From Thiemannella venezuelensis (GTDB lineage: Bacteria > Actinomycetota > Actinomycetes > Streptosporangiales > Streptosporangiaceae), in the NCBI RefSeq assembly GCF_014203605.1, contig NZ_JACHJJ010000009.1, forward strand, positions 1 through 64,000: 64,000 nt of DNA, written 5' to 3'. Position numbers and translations under genes: made by a program. Below are positions 7,605 through 16,620 of the stretch, piece by piece. Under the pieces are notes generated by a model. The model did not search any database, was not told the DNA's origin, and was given only the letters and a program-made list of their open reading frames with translations. Numbering within the stretch: position 1 is the stretch's first letter; each line of letters starts with the position of its first letter.

Positions 7605-8861
7605 GTGTCGGAGCTGCTCTCACGCCATGTGGCCGGGCACGCGGAAGAGTTCCTGGACGCCTTCCGAGTGCTGATCGTCAACGGCCCCCGGCAGTCAGGA
7701 AAGACGACCCTGCTCCAGCAGCTCAACCGGGAGAGAGACGGGACGTATCTCACCCTGGACGACGGCCCGCTGAGATCGGCTGCGCGGGCCGACCCCGCCG
7801 CCTTCATCGCCGATGGATCCTCCCGGCCGATGATGATCGACGAGATCCAGCGCGGGGGGGACGACCTCATCCTGGCGATCAAGGCGGAGGTCGACCGGAA
7901 GGCCGAACGGGGGCAGTTCGTTCTGGCGGGTTCGACCAGGTTCCTCTCCACCCCGTCGCTGAGCGAGTCGCTGGCCGGGCGCGCAGGCATCCTGGAAGTC
8001 TGGCCCTTCGCCCAGGCGGAGCTCGAGGGGAGGGGCGATCCCTTCCTCGTCACGGCGTTCAGTGATCCCGAGGCGCTGCGGTCCTCGTCGCTCAGCGAGT
8101 ACGGCCGACGGGACTACTTCGAGCTGATCTGCCGGGGGTTCTATCCCGAAGCCGTCGCGATGCGGTCGGAGCTCACCCGGGACGGGTGGTACCGGACGTA
8201 CGTCCAGTCGGTCATCGACACTGACATCAGGGAGATGGCGCGGATCGAGGAGCCGAGCAACCTCCGGCAGCTGCTCGCCATCGCCGCCGCGGGCACGGCG
8301 CAGGAGCCGAACATGGCCAAGGTCGGAAGCGATCTCCAGCTCCACCGGACCACGGTCAGCCGTTACCTCGGCCTGCTGGAGACCGTCTTCCTGATCCGCC
8401 AGATCCCGGCCTGGTCCCGGAACCTCGTGGCCCGGGCGGTCCGCCGCCCCAAGCTCCACGTCACCGACACCGGTCTGGCGGCTCACCTGGCCGGGGTCGA
8501 CGCGGACGGCCTGGCCGCCCGCGTCGCACCCGCGCGGGGGCCTCTCGTCGAGTCGTTCATCGTCAACGAGATCGCGAAACAGGCCACCTGGGCACCGTTC
8601 CGGATCGGGCTCCATCACTGGAGGATCAGCCAGGGGGCGGAGGTCGATCTCATCCTCGAACGGAACAACGGGCGTGTGATCGGAGTGGAAGCCAAAGCGA
8701 CCGACTCCATCGACCAGAACGACTTCAAGGGCCTCGCCACCCTCCGAGACGGGCTCGGAGAGGACTTCGTGCACGGGTTCGTCTTCTACACCGGGGCGAG
8801 GTCGCTGTCGTTCGGAGACCGGCTGACGGCTCTGCCCATCAGCGCTCTCTGGGACAGGTAG
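7605..8861 (+). CDS. AAA-family ATPase with DUF4143 domain
   Basis: Residues 25-45 hold a Walker A (NGPRQSGKTTLLQQ), followed by the Walker B-like MMIDEIQR and the sensor segment QFVLAGSTRFL typical of the AAA_14/DUF4143 ATPases. The middle has a winged-helix-like segment (KVGSDLQLHRTTVSRYLGLL). The C-terminal DUF4143 part contains a PD-(D/E)XK-like core: WRISQGAEVDLILE and VIGVEAKAT, giving the E-V-D...E-x-K pattern of a nuclease-like fold. The family is widespread in prokaryotic accessory DNA and its role is unsettled. I chose the GTG at 7605 rather than that at 7590 because of the GAGGGGAA ribosome binding site just upstream. Confidence 0.85.
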   Translation: MSELLSRHVAGHAEEFLDAFRVLIVNGPRQSGKTTLLQQLNRERDGTYLTLDDGPLRSAARADPAAFIADGSSRPMMIDEIQRGGDDLILAIKAEVDRKAERGQFVLAGSTRFLSTPSLSESLAGRAGILEVWPFAQAELEGRGDPFLVTAFSDPEALRSSSLSEYGRRDYFELICRGFYPEAVAMRSELTRDGWYRTYVQSVIDTDIREMARIEEPSNLRQLLAIAAAGTAQEPNMAKVGSDLQLHRTTVSRYLGLLETVFLIRQIPAWSRNLVARAVRRPKLHVTDTGLAAHLAGVDADGLAARVAPARGPLVESFIVNEIAKQATWAPFRIGLHHWRISQGAEVDLILERNNGRVIGVEAKATDSIDQNDFKGLATLRDGLGEDFVHGFVFYTGARSLSFGDRLTALPISALWDR

Positions 8862-8962
8862 CCGGGCCGGTGAGCGGGCTGCGGCAGGCGCCGCGCCGGT
8901 CGTAGGTGGCGACCGTGCGGCGGCCGGCGAGCAGGGCCGGCGGAGTACGGCGCAGCCGCAGG

Positions 8963-8990
8963 CCTCCCGGGGGCGTTCTCCTCCGGGAGG
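8963..8990. terminator. Hairpin between convergent genes
   Basis: CCTCCCGG at 8963-8970 pairs with CCGGGAGG at 8983-8990 across a 12-nt loop. It lies between the convergent DUF4143 and NTF2-like genes and could end both transcripts. No T-tract is present. Confidence 0.5.
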
Positions 8991-9002
8991 ACACGGCGGG
9001 CG

Positions 9003-9365
9003 TCAGGCGAGCTCTCCGGCGAAGACCACGATCTCGTCGATGTCGCCGTCCGGGGTGACGTGCGCGACGTCCACGCCGGAGAGCAGGGTCCGCCCGGCGG
9101 CGTCCACGTAGCTCCATCCGAAGCGCGCCCACTCGCCCGGGGCGTCCACGCCGGTCGTGCGGACCAGCCGGCAGGGGCCGGCCGGGTGGCCCTGGACCAC
9201 CTGGGTGATGAAGTCCTCCACGGACCCGCGGCCCTCGCCCCGCCCGAGCGGGCTCCAGAAGACGACGTCCCGGGCCAGGGCTCGGGCGAGCAGGTCGGCG
9301 CGGCGCTCCGCATCGGTGGTGTTGGCCGCTTCGATGAACGCGTCGATGGCGTCGGTGTGGTCCAC
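9003..9365 (-). CDS. SnoaL/NTF2-like protein
   Basis: A 120-residue protein with the cone-shaped NTF2-like fold pattern: N-terminal helices (AIDAFIEAANTTDAERRADL), a DVVFWSPLGRGEGRGSVEDF segment that is usual in SnoaL-like domains, and C-terminal strands (RFGWSYVDAAGRTLLSGVDV, GDIDEIVVFAGEL). Members act as small cyclases, hydrolases or binding proteins, and no catalytic pair can be assigned here. Length equals the family norm. Stand-alone gene, divergent from the glycosyltransferase. Confidence 0.7.
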   Translation of the reverse strand: MDHTDAIDAFIEAANTTDAERRADLLARALARDVVFWSPLGRGEGRGSVEDFITQVVQGHPAGPCRLVRTTGVDAPGEWARFGWSYVDAAGRTLLSGVDVAHVTPDGDIDEIVVFAGELA

Positions 9366-9567
9366 GGTTCTGTCTTAGCAGGGTCACCGGTGCGGGGTCC
9401 GGGTCCCGCGGGGGGCAAGCCGTACGAATCGGTCGGTTTTCCCTAAGCGCCGCAACGCCAGTGCGAACGAGGGGGAGCCAACAAGCCGGATCGGCCACGC
9501 ACGGGCGGCTCTTCGTCACATACTGAATCGGAGCAGGAACGGAAAGTAGTCAGCGGAGGAGGCGGCG

Positions 9568-11502
9568 GTGACGCGAACGATCCTCCAGCGGGTCGGTCAG
9601 GGGTCCGGCGGCGCGACGGTGGAGGTCGTCTCCCGGCCCGTCACCGAGGTCAGTGTGATCGTCCCGGTTCATGACTGCCATCCCTACCTGGACCGGTGCC
9701 TGACCTCCCTGCTGGTCCAGCGGGTGGACAAGGAGATCGTCGTCGTGGACGACGGCTCCACCGACGGCAGCTCCGAGCTGGCCGACCTGTACGCCGCCCG
9801 GCACCCCGGCGTCGTGCGCGTCGTGCACCAGGAGGCCTCCGGCGGCGCGGGCCGGCCGCGCAACGTCGGCCTCTCGGCGGCCAGGGGCAGATACGTGTTC
9901 TTCTGCGACGCCGACGACTACCTCGGTCCGGAGGCGCTGGAGCGCATGCTCGCGATGGCGGACCGCAACGGCTCCGACATCGTCCTGGGGAAGGTCGTCG
10001 GCCACGGGCGCCGGGCGCCGGTCTCGATGTTCCAGGAGAACGCCGAGCGGATCGAGCTGGAGGAGAGCACGGTCTACAACAGCCTGAGCTGCTTCAAGCT
10101 GTTCCGCCGGGAGATGCTGGAGCGGCACGGCATCCGCTTCGACGAGACGCTCACGGTCGGCGAGGACATCGTCTTCACCACCCACGCCTACTGCCACGCC
10201 GGCGTGATCTCGGTGGTCGCCGACTACGACTGCTACCACCTGGTCGACCGGCCCGACGGGACCAGCATCATGCAGCGGGAGGGGAGCCGCGACCCGGCCT
10301 CCTGGGTCAGGATGATCAAGAAGCCGGTCGAGCTGATGGTGGGCCACGTACGGCCGGGCCCGCTCCGCGACCACCTGCTCCGCCGCCACTTCCGGCTGGA
10401 CGCCTTCACCAACCTCGGCAGGCCCTTCCTGGAGGCGGGGGAGGTCGAGCGCAAGGAGATCGCGGCCGAGGTCGCCGACATGTGCGAGCGCTGGATGACC
10501 GACGGGGTGCGTGCGCGGCTCAGCCCGGTGGACCGCGGCCGGATCGCCGCGCTGGAGGACATCGACCGCCTGGTGCGGCTGGCCCACATCGAGCTGGCCG
10601 TGGTGCGCCGCGAGCTCACCGGCCTGCGCTGGGACCCTGGGGACACCGGGCTGGTCGTCTCCGGCCGGGTCGCGCTGGACGCCATGGAGACGCGCGGCCG
10701 TCCCGAGCTCGTCGCGGGCGGGGTCTCGCTCGTGCTGCGCGTCCGGCAGCCGGACGGCGGGCCGCCCCCCGAGATCGCCGAGGTCACCGTGCCCGCGGCG
10801 GGGGAGGGCGGCGCGTTCACCGGGACGGTCGACGTCGCCGCGCTGCCCTCGGGCGTCTGGGACGTCTACGTGGCCGTCGCGTGCGAGGGGGTCGTCCGGA
10901 CCGCGCGGCTCGGCGCGGACCGGGACCAGCGGATCGCCCGCCCGGCACCGCGGATGATCGGCGGCGCGATCGCCCTGCCGTACTTCACCCGGCCCTACGG
11001 CAACCTCAGCATCGACGTCGGCGGGCACGTGGTCAGCCCGCCCGGCATCGTACGGCTGACCGCCTCGCGCTGGGGCGCCGGCCACCGGCTGGTCCTCGAC
11101 GGCGAGCTCACGATGGGCGCGCTCACCCCGGACCGGCGGGCCCTGCGGCGCCTGGTCTGGCGGGAGCGGAGCTCGGGGCGCGAGCGGCGCACGCCGGTCA
11201 CCGCCACGACGGGCGGGATGTTCACGGCCCGCCAGCCGGCGGGCCGGCTGGCGGCCGGCACCTGGGACGCCTACCTGGAGCTGGACCTGGGCGGGCCGCC
11301 CGCCCGGTTCCGGGTCGAGGCGGAGGCGGAGCTGGTCGCCCCCCTGCGCACGTGGTGGCGGGGTGCGTCCCTGCGGACCGTCAAGCCCTACGCCACGGCG
11401 GGGAAGGGGCGGCTCAGCCTGCTGGTGCGCGTCTCCACCATGCGGGGGTTCCTCCGGTGGCTCCTGCGCCGCCGTCCCTCCGCGGAGCGGACCGCGCGCT
11501 GA
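9568..11502 (+). CDS. Family 2 glycosyltransferase, probably teichoic-acid or cell-wall polymer type
   Basis: The 644-residue product has an N-terminal GT-A domain (about 25-260): VSVIVPVHDCHPYLDRCLTS, EIVVVDDGSTDGS, the metal-binding FCDADDY (DxD), FKLFRREMLERHGIRF and VGEDIVF. The rest (about 300-640) is beta-rich, with repeated modules (GLVVSGRVALDAM, GVWDVYVAV, GTWDAYLELDL), recalling the C-terminal oligomerisation domains of TarS/TarP-like wall teichoic acid glycosyltransferases. No membrane helix. The role in decorating an anionic wall polymer is inference. A GGAGGCGGCGGTG ribosome binding site supports the GTG start. Confidence 0.8.
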   Translation: MTRTILQRVGQGSGGATVEVVSRPVTEVSVIVPVHDCHPYLDRCLTSLLVQRVDKEIVVVDDGSTDGSSELADLYAARHPGVVRVVHQEASGGAGRPRNVGLSAARGRYVFFCDADDYLGPEALERMLAMADRNGSDIVLGKVVGHGRRAPVSMFQENAERIELEESTVYNSLSCFKLFRREMLERHGIRFDETLTVGEDIVFTTHAYCHAGVISVVADYDCYHLVDRPDGTSIMQREGSRDPASWVRMIKKPVELMVGHVRPGPLRDHLLRRHFRLDAFTNLGRPFLEAGEVERKEIAAEVADMCERWMTDGVRARLSPVDRGRIAALEDIDRLVRLAHIELAVVRRELTGLRWDPGDTGLVVSGRVALDAMETRGRPELVAGGVSLVLRVRQPDGGPPPEIAEVTVPAAGEGGAFTGTVDVAALPSGVWDVYVAVACEGVVRTARLGADRDQRIARPAPRMIGGAIALPYFTRPYGNLSIDVGGHVVSPPGIVRLTASRWGAGHRLVLDGELTMGALTPDRRALRRLVWRERSSGRERRTPVTATTGGMFTARQPAGRLAAGTWDAYLELDLGGPPARFRVEAEAELVAPLRTWWRGASLRTVKPYATAGKGRLSLLVRVSTMRGFLRWLLRRRPSAERTAR

Positions 11503-11552
11503 CGCCGCTTCCACTGCTTCCGCCGCGGAGCGAACTCTGCGCTAATGCCTCT

Positions 11553-11567
11553 TTGTTGCAATAACAA
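11553..11567. promoter_or_regulatory. Fur-family-like operator upstream of the cbi operon
   Basis: TTGTTGCAATAACAA is an imperfect 7-1-7 inverted repeat in an AT-rich island 47 bases before the cbiM GTG. Fur-family metalloregulators (Fur, Zur, Nur) bind AT-rich 7-1-7 dyads. The position fits repression of cobalt/nickel uptake, but the regulator is not identified. The cobalt alternative, a B12 riboswitch, does not fit in this short leader. Confidence 0.4.
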
Positions 11568-11614
11568 GCCCATGGCTTAAAGTGAGGGTCAAACCCGCAC
11601 TCCGGAGGCTCGCC

Positions 11615-12658
11615 GTGCACGTTCCCGATGGCTTTTTCAACGTGGCCGTCTCGGTCTCGGCGGGGGCCGTCGCCGTCGCCGGGACTGCGGTCTGCCTGCG
11701 CGGCGCCCGCCGCGAGCTCGACGACCGCACCGCCCCCATGGCGGGCCTCGTGGCCGCCTTCGTCTTCGCGGTCCAGATGCTCAACTTCCCGGTCGCCGCG
11801 GGCACCAGCGGCCACCTCCTGGGCGGGGCGCTCGCCGCGATCCTCGTCGGGCCGTACACCGCGGTGCTGTGCATGGCCGTGGTCCTGCTCGTGCAGGGCT
11901 TCTTCTTCGCCGACGGCGGCCTGACCGCGCTGGGCGTCAACATCACGCTCATGGGCATCGTCACCGTCCTGGTCGGCTGGGGCGTCTTCCGCCTGATCAC
12001 CCGGGCCGTGCGCGGCCCCGCCGCGATCACCGCGGCCTCCTTCGCCGCCGCGCTGGTCTCGGTGCCGGCCTCGGCGCTGGTGTTCACGCTGCTGTTCTGG
12101 ATCGGCGGCACGGCCCCCATCGAGATCGGCACGGTCGCGGCGGCCATGGGCGGCGTGCACGTGCTCATCGGCATCGGCGAGGGGCTGATCACCGCGGTCA
12201 CCGTCGCCACCGTGCTGGCGGCCCGGCCCGACCTGGTGTACGGCGCGCGCGGCCTGGCCGCCCCGCTGGTGCTGCGCGGCGCGGACGGCGACGTCACCGT
12301 GGCCCCGGAGAGCCCGGAGACCGCGGAGCGCGCCCCGGCCCCCGCCGGCAGGGTCCGCCCGTTCCTGCTGGCCGGGACCGGCCTCACGCTGGTCCTGGCC
12401 GGTGCGCTCTCCTTCTTCGCCTCCGGCGACCCGGACGGGCTGGAGAAGGTGGGCGAGGACGAGGGCTTCCTCGCCCAGGCCACCGACCACGCGTTCGGCG
12501 AGTGGGCGCTGGCCGACTACGGCGACGTGGGCGGGATCCCGGTCGGCGTCGCCGGGGTGATCGGCGTGGGGATCACGCTGCTCGTCGGCGGGGTCGTCGG
12601 CTACGCCGCCCGCCGCCGCGCCCCGGAGGGCGGCACGCGGGAAGACATCACGGTCTGA
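11615..12658 (+). CDS. cbiM: Energy-coupling factor substrate-binding component CbiM/NikM with fused CbiN-like part
   Basis: This is the S-component of an ECF-type cobalt/nickel importer. Starting at the GTG (ribosome binding site CGGAGG just upstream) the product begins MHVPDGFFN, matching the invariant Met-His-x-P-D-G start in which the amino terminus and His bind the metal; the in-frame start at 11582 would bury it. Helices follow (LVAAFVFAVQMLNFPVAAGT, HLLGGALAAILVGP with the conserved H). A C-terminal extension with two helices and FFASGDPDGLEKV matches CbiN/NikN, so the two subunits are fused. Co and Ni cannot be told apart. The operon continues into cbiQ and cbiO. Confidence 0.85.
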   Translation: MHVPDGFFNVAVSVSAGAVAVAGTAVCLRGARRELDDRTAPMAGLVAAFVFAVQMLNFPVAAGTSGHLLGGALAAILVGPYTAVLCMAVVLLVQGFFFADGGLTALGVNITLMGIVTVLVGWGVFRLITRAVRGPAAITAASFAAALVSVPASALVFTLLFWIGGTAPIEIGTVAAAMGGVHVLIGIGEGLITAVTVATVLAARPDLVYGARGLAAPLVLRGADGDVTVAPESPETAERAPAPAGRVRPFLLAGTGLTLVLAGALSFFASGDPDGLEKVGEDEGFLAQATDHAFGEWALADYGDVGGIPVGVAGVIGVGITLLVGGVVGYAARRRAPEGGTREDITV

Positions 12659-12784
12659 CGGCGCTGAACGAGGCGGCGCCGTACAGGAGGGCGCCGTGGA
12701 GAACGGCGCCGGGCGGCGCCGTGCCGGGCGCCGGAGCCATCCGGGCCGGTCCCGGCGCCGAAGTACCGCCGGAGGGGATTTCCA

Positions 12785-13567
12785 TTGGGCGCGGGCCATC
12801 ACCACCAGCTCTACCGGCCGGGCGACACGCCCGTCCACCGGCTGCCGCCGCAGTGCAAGCTCGCCGCGGTCGCCGCGTTCGCCCTGGCCGTGGTGGCCAC
12901 GCCGCGCGAGTGGTTCGCCGCCTTCGCCGTGTACGCGCTGCTGCTGGCGGGCGTGGCCGCGCTCGCGAAGGTCCCGCCCGGCTTCGTGCTGCGGCGGATG
13001 GCGATCGAGATCCCCTTCGTGCTGTTCGCGGTGGCGATCCCGTTCGTCGGGACGGGGGAGCGGGTCTCCCTGGCGGGGCTCTCGCTCAGCCTCCCGGGGC
13101 TCTGGGCCGCCTGGAACGTCCTGGCCAAGGCGACCCTGGGCGTGGTCGCGAGCATCCTGCTGGCGGCCACCACCGAGCCCCGGCTGATGCTGCTGGGCGC
13201 GCAGCGGCTCCGGCTGCCGCCGATGCTGGTGCAGATCGCCATGTTCATGCTCCGCTACATGGACGTGATCATGGACGAGATGCGCCGGATGCGGGTGGCC
13301 AGGGAGTCGCGGGGCTTCACCGCGAGGGACGTGCGGCACATCCCGGTGGTCGCCCGCTCGGCCGGGGCGCTGTTCATCCGCTCCTACGAGCGCGGCGAGC
13401 GGGTGCACCTGGCCATGCTGAGCCGCGGCTACACCGGCTCGATGCCGGTGATCCAGGACCTGACCGCCTCGGTGCGGCAGTGGCTGCTGGCCGGTACGCT
13501 GCCGGGCGCGGCACTGGCGGTGCTGCTCGGCGGCGCGCTGCTCGGGACATGGGGGGTGGGGGCGTGA
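12785..13567 (+). CDS. cbiQ: ECF transporter transmembrane (T) component CbiQ
   Basis: The 260-residue membrane protein starts with HHHQLYRPGDTPVHRLPPQC, typical of CbiQ, and has four to five helices. The coupling motifs that contact the ATPase are visible: MRVARESRGF (A-R-x-S-R-G) and HLAMLSRGYTG (A-M-x-S-R-G). The TTG start at 12785 is backed by a GGAGGGG ribosome binding site. It lies 126 bases after cbiM and overlaps cbiO by four bases (GTGA), showing translational coupling. The His-rich amino terminus may bind metal; that is inference. Confidence 0.85.
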   Translation: MGAGHHHQLYRPGDTPVHRLPPQCKLAAVAAFALAVVATPREWFAAFAVYALLLAGVAALAKVPPGFVLRRMAIEIPFVLFAVAIPFVGTGERVSLAGLSLSLPGLWAAWNVLAKATLGVVASILLAATTEPRLMLLGAQRLRLPPMLVQIAMFMLRYMDVIMDEMRRMRVARESRGFTARDVRHIPVVARSAGALFIRSYERGERVHLAMLSRGYTGSMPVIQDLTASVRQWLLAGTLPGAALAVLLGGALLGTWGVGA

Positions 13568-14322
13568 CGGCGTCACTGGAAGTGAGCCGGCTGGCGTACG
13601 CGTATCCGGACGGCACGCAGGCGCTGTTCGGCGTGGACCTGCGCATCGGGCGCGGCGAGCGGGTCGCGCTGCTCGGGCCGAACGGCGCGGGCAAGACCAC
13701 CCTGGTCCTGCACCTCAACGGCATCCTGACCGCCGGGCACGGCACGGTGACCGTGGCCGGGCTCCCGGTCTCCAAGGGGTCGCTGCAGGAGGTCCGGCGC
13801 CGGGTCGGCCTCGTCTTCCAGGACCCCGACGACCAGCTCTTCATGCCGACCGTCCGCGAGGACGTCGCCTTCGGCCCGGCCAACCTCGGCATCCGGGGCG
13901 AGGAGCTCCAGCAGCGGGTCAAGGACGCGCTGGAGAAGGTGGGCATGCTGGAGGCGATCGACCGCCCCCCGCACCACCTCTCCTTCGGCCAGCGCCGCCG
14001 GGTGGCGGTGGCGACCGTGCTGGCGATGGAGCCGGAGATCCTCGTCCTGGACGAGCCCTCCTCCAACCTGGACCCGGCCTCGCGCCGCGAGCTCGCCGAG
14101 ATCCTGCGCGGCCTCGACGTGACCGTGCTGATGGTCACCCACGACCTGCCCTACGCGCTGGAGCTGTGCGAGCGCTCGCTCATCCTCTCCGGCGGGGTGA
14201 TCGCCGCCGACGGGCCGACGCGGGAGATCCTCTCCGACGCCGGGCTGCTCGCCGCGCACCGGCTGGAGCTGCCGTACGGTTTCACCGTCGGCCGGGGCGG
14301 GACGCCGGAGAGCGCCCGGTGA
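13564..14322 (+). CDS. cbiO: ECF transporter ATPase component CbiO
   Basis: An ABC ATPase of 252 residues with Walker A LLGPNGAGKTT, Q-loop VFQDPDDQLFMPTVREDVAF, the variant signature LSFGQRRRVAVATVL that is usual in CbiO/NikO, Walker B ILVLDEPSSNLDP and H-loop MVTHDLPYALELC. It powers metal uptake by CbiMN-Q. The GTG overlaps the cbiQ stop by four bases. It lies in one operon with cbiM and cbiQ. Confidence 0.9.
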   Translation: MTASLEVSRLAYAYPDGTQALFGVDLRIGRGERVALLGPNGAGKTTLVLHLNGILTAGHGTVTVAGLPVSKGSLQEVRRRVGLVFQDPDDQLFMPTVREDVAFGPANLGIRGEELQQRVKDALEKVGMLEAIDRPPHHLSFGQRRRVAVATVLAMEPEILVLDEPSSNLDPASRRELAEILRGLDVTVLMVTHDLPYALELCERSLILSGGVIAADGPTREILSDAGLLAAHRLELPYGFTVGRGGTPESAR

Positions 14323-14442
14323 GGCCGCGGGCATAACGCCCGGCTGCTGATCCACACGATTGATCGCGGGAGTGCCCGGCCTGGCATACGGTGAGTGTCA
14401 AAATGAAGAGGGTCCGCTCTCACGGCCTCTAGGAGGAAGCTG

Positions 14443-14781
14443 ATGAAGCTGCGGCTGGCGCGCCGGGCCGTCGGCGACACGGTGGTGGTGGCCGTGGAGG
14501 GGGAGCTCGACCTGTTCACCGCGCCCTTCCTCCGCGACGAGGTCCGTGACGCGATCAAGATCGACGGCTCCCGGCTGGTCCTCGACCTGACCTCCCTGTC
14601 GTTCATGGACTCCAGCGGGCTGTCCGTGCTGATCGAGGCGTGGCGGCTGGCGACGGGCGAGGGGGGAGGGGTCTCCCTCGCCGCGCCCCAGGCCCCGGTG
14701 GCGCGGATCCTGCGCACGACCGGCCTCGACCGCCGCATCAAGGTCTACCCCGACGTGGGCACCGCCGTCTCGGAGGTCTGA
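14443..14781 (+). CDS. STAS-domain anti-sigma factor antagonist (RsbV/BldG type)
   Basis: A 112-residue single STAS domain. The loop SFMDSSGLSVLIEA holds the Ser that an anti-sigma kinase phosphorylates; in the unphosphorylated state such proteins bind the kinase and release a sigma factor. VVVAVEGELDLFTAP and the strand RLVLDLTSLSF are typical. The ATG is preceded by AGGAGGA. No anti-sigma kinase or sigma factor lies beside it, so the partner is elsewhere. The SpoIIE-type phosphatase at 35.6 kb is a candidate activator by domain logic only. Confidence 0.85.
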   Translation: MKLRLARRAVGDTVVVAVEGELDLFTAPFLRDEVRDAIKIDGSRLVLDLTSLSFMDSSGLSVLIEAWRLATGEGGGVSLAAPQAPVARILRTTGLDRRIKVYPDVGTAVSEV

Positions 14782-14864
14782 GGCGGCACCGGCCCGCGGG
14801 GTGTGACCGAGATTTGGCACACCCCGAGTAGAACTTCATTCGGTATCCGCGTTAAAGTCCGCTC

Positions 14865-15638
14865 ATGGACCTGAACGGAGCAGCAGCAATCATCTCGGGC
14901 GGTGCCAGCGGCCTCGGCGAGGCCACGGCCCGCGACCTCGCCGCGCACGGTGCGACCGTGGTCATCGCCGACCTGAACGAGGAGCGCGGCAAGGCGCTCG
15001 CCGACGAGCTCGGCGGCGTCTTCGTCAAGACCGACGTGTCCGACGAGGAGCAGGTGCAGGCGGCGGTGGACGCCGCGGTCGCCACCGGCAAGCCGCTGCG
15101 CGTCGTGGTGAACAGCGCGGGCATCGGCTGGGCCACCCGCACCGTCAACCGCGACGGCTCGCCGCACGACCTGGCCTCCTACCGCAAGGTCATCGACGTC
15201 AACCTGATCGGCACCTTCAACCTGATGCGGATCGGCGCCGCCGCCATCTCCAAGACGGAGCCGGTCGACGCCGACGGCCAGCGCGGCGTGGTCATCAACA
15301 CCGCCTCCGTGGCGGCGCTGGAGGGCCAGACCGGGCAGGTGGCGTACTCGGCGTCCAAGGGCGGCATCGTCGGCATGACCGTCCCGGCCGCCCGCGACCT
15401 GGCCGCCATCGGCGTCCGCGTCAACACGATCTGCCCGGGCATCATCGACACCCCGATCTACGGCTTCTCGCCCAACTCCGACGAGTTCAAGGCCAAGCTG
15501 GTCGCCCCGGTGGTCTTCCCCAAGCGCATGGGCCAGGCCTCGGAGTTCGCCCACCTGGTGCGGGCGCTGATCGAGAACGACTACATGAACGCCGAGACGA
15601 TCCGTTTCGACGGCGGCATCCGCTTCCAGCCCAAGTAG
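14865..15638 (+). CDS. Short-chain dehydrogenase (3-hydroxyacyl-CoA or hydroxysteroid type)
   Basis: A classical SDR of 257 residues: dinucleotide motif [20 protein letters not shown] for cofactor choice (Asp implies NAD), [10 protein letters not shown], catalytic Ser in [11 protein letters not shown], and YSASKGG (Tyr-x-x-x-Lys), then [16 protein letters not shown]. The pattern resembles type II 3-hydroxyacyl-CoA dehydrogenases (17-beta-HSD10-like). It is followed 9 bases later by an enoyl-CoA hydratase, so a role in acyl-CoA breakdown is likely. Substrate chain length is unknown. Confidence 0.8.
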   Translation: MDLNGAAAIISGGASGLGEATARDLAAHGATVVIADLNEERGKALADELGGVFVKTDVSDEEQVQAAVDAAVATGKPLRVVVNSAGIGWATRTVNRDGSPHDLASYRKVIDVNLIGTFNLMRIGAAAISKTEPVDADGQRGVVINTASVAALEGQTGQVAYSASKGGIVGMTVPAARDLAAIGVRVNTICPGIIDTPIYGFSPNSDEFKAKLVAPVVFPKRMGQASEFAHLVRALIENDYMNAETIRFDGGIRFQPK

Positions 15639-15647
15639 GAGTCACGA

Positions 15648-16433
15648 GTGTCTGAGCCGACTTCCGGAACCGGTGACGAGGTCCTGGTCGAGGTCGAGGA
15701 CGGCGTGGCCGTCATCACGATCAACCGGCCCAAGGTCAAGAACGCCGTCAACGGCGCCGTGGCCCGGGCCATCGCGGCGGCGCTGGACGAGCTGGAGGAG
15801 CGCAAGGACGTCTCCGCCTACGTCCTGACCGGCGCGGGCGGCACGTTCTGCGCGGGAATGGACCTCAAGGGCTTCCTCACCGGTGACTTCCCGGCCGTGG
15901 AGGGCCGGGGCTTCGGCGGCATCGTCGAGGCGCCGCCGAAGAAGCCCATCATCGCCGCGATCGAGGGCTACGCCCTGGCCGGCGGGTGCGAGCTCGCGCT
16001 GGCCTGCGACATCATCGTCGCCTCGGAGGAGGCCAAGTTCGGGCTGCCCGAGCCCAAGCGCGGCCTGGTCGCCGGGGCGGGCGGCGTGATGCGGCTCCCG
16101 CAGCGGATCCCGTACCACATCGCCATGGAGATCGCCCTGACCGGCGACCACTTCCCGGCCTCCCGGCTCTACGAGGTCGGCCTGGTCAACCACGTCACGC
16201 CCGCGGGCGAGGCACTGGCGAGGGCCCTCGAAATCGCCAAGAAGATCGCCGCGAACGCCCCCCTGGCGCTCGCGGCGACCAAGCGTGTGATCGTCGAGTC
16301 CGCCGACTGGAGCATCGACGAGATGTTCAAGAAGCAGGGCGAGATCATCAACCCGGTGTTCGGATCCAAGGACGCCATGGAGGGCGCGGCGGCCTTCGCC
16401 GAGAAGCGCGCCCCCCAGTGGAGGGGCGAGTAG
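15648..16433 (+). CDS. Enoyl-CoA hydratase/isomerase (crotonase family)
   Basis: The 261-residue protein has the crotonase CoA-binding and oxyanion elements (VLTGAGGTFCAGMDLKGF), GYALAGGCELALACDIIVAS and FGLPEPKRGLVAGAGG, where the Glu of PEP sits at the usual catalytic position. It hydrates trans-2-enoyl-CoA in beta-oxidation-type pathways. The GTG start follows a GGAGTCACGA leader nine bases after the SDR gene; both form an operon that ends at a strong hairpin. Confidence 0.85.
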   Translation: MSEPTSGTGDEVLVEVEDGVAVITINRPKVKNAVNGAVARAIAAALDELEERKDVSAYVLTGAGGTFCAGMDLKGFLTGDFPAVEGRGFGGIVEAPPKKPIIAAIEGYALAGGCELALACDIIVASEEAKFGLPEPKRGLVAGAGGVMRLPQRIPYHIAMEIALTGDHFPASRLYEVGLVNHVTPAGEALARALEIAKKIAANAPLALAATKRVIVESADWSIDEMFKKQGEIINPVFGSKDAMEGAAAFAEKRAPQWRGE

Positions 16434-16437
16434 GAGG

Positions 16438-16471
16438 TCCTTCCCGCCGGTCCTGCCGACGGGAAGGATTT
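16438..16471 (+). terminator. Rho-independent-type terminator after the SDR-hydratase operon
   Basis: TCCTTCCCG at 16438 pairs with CGGGAAGGA, and ATTTT follows. It lies immediately downstream of the hydratase stop. Confidence 0.75.
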
Positions 16472-16620
16472 TCCGGGATTCTTCCCGGCGTGCCGGGCGC
16501 GATCCGCTGGGGATCGCGCCCGGCGCGTTTCCGGTCGCCGGTGCGTACGGTAAAGGTGTGGGCGCGTGCGTCGGGGGCACGTGACCTCCACCTGACGGCT
16601 CCACGAGGCCAGGAGAGTGC

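Noticed and set aside
11414-13576. A 720-codon minus-strand open frame
   Set aside because: Antisense to the cbi operon; contains no motif.
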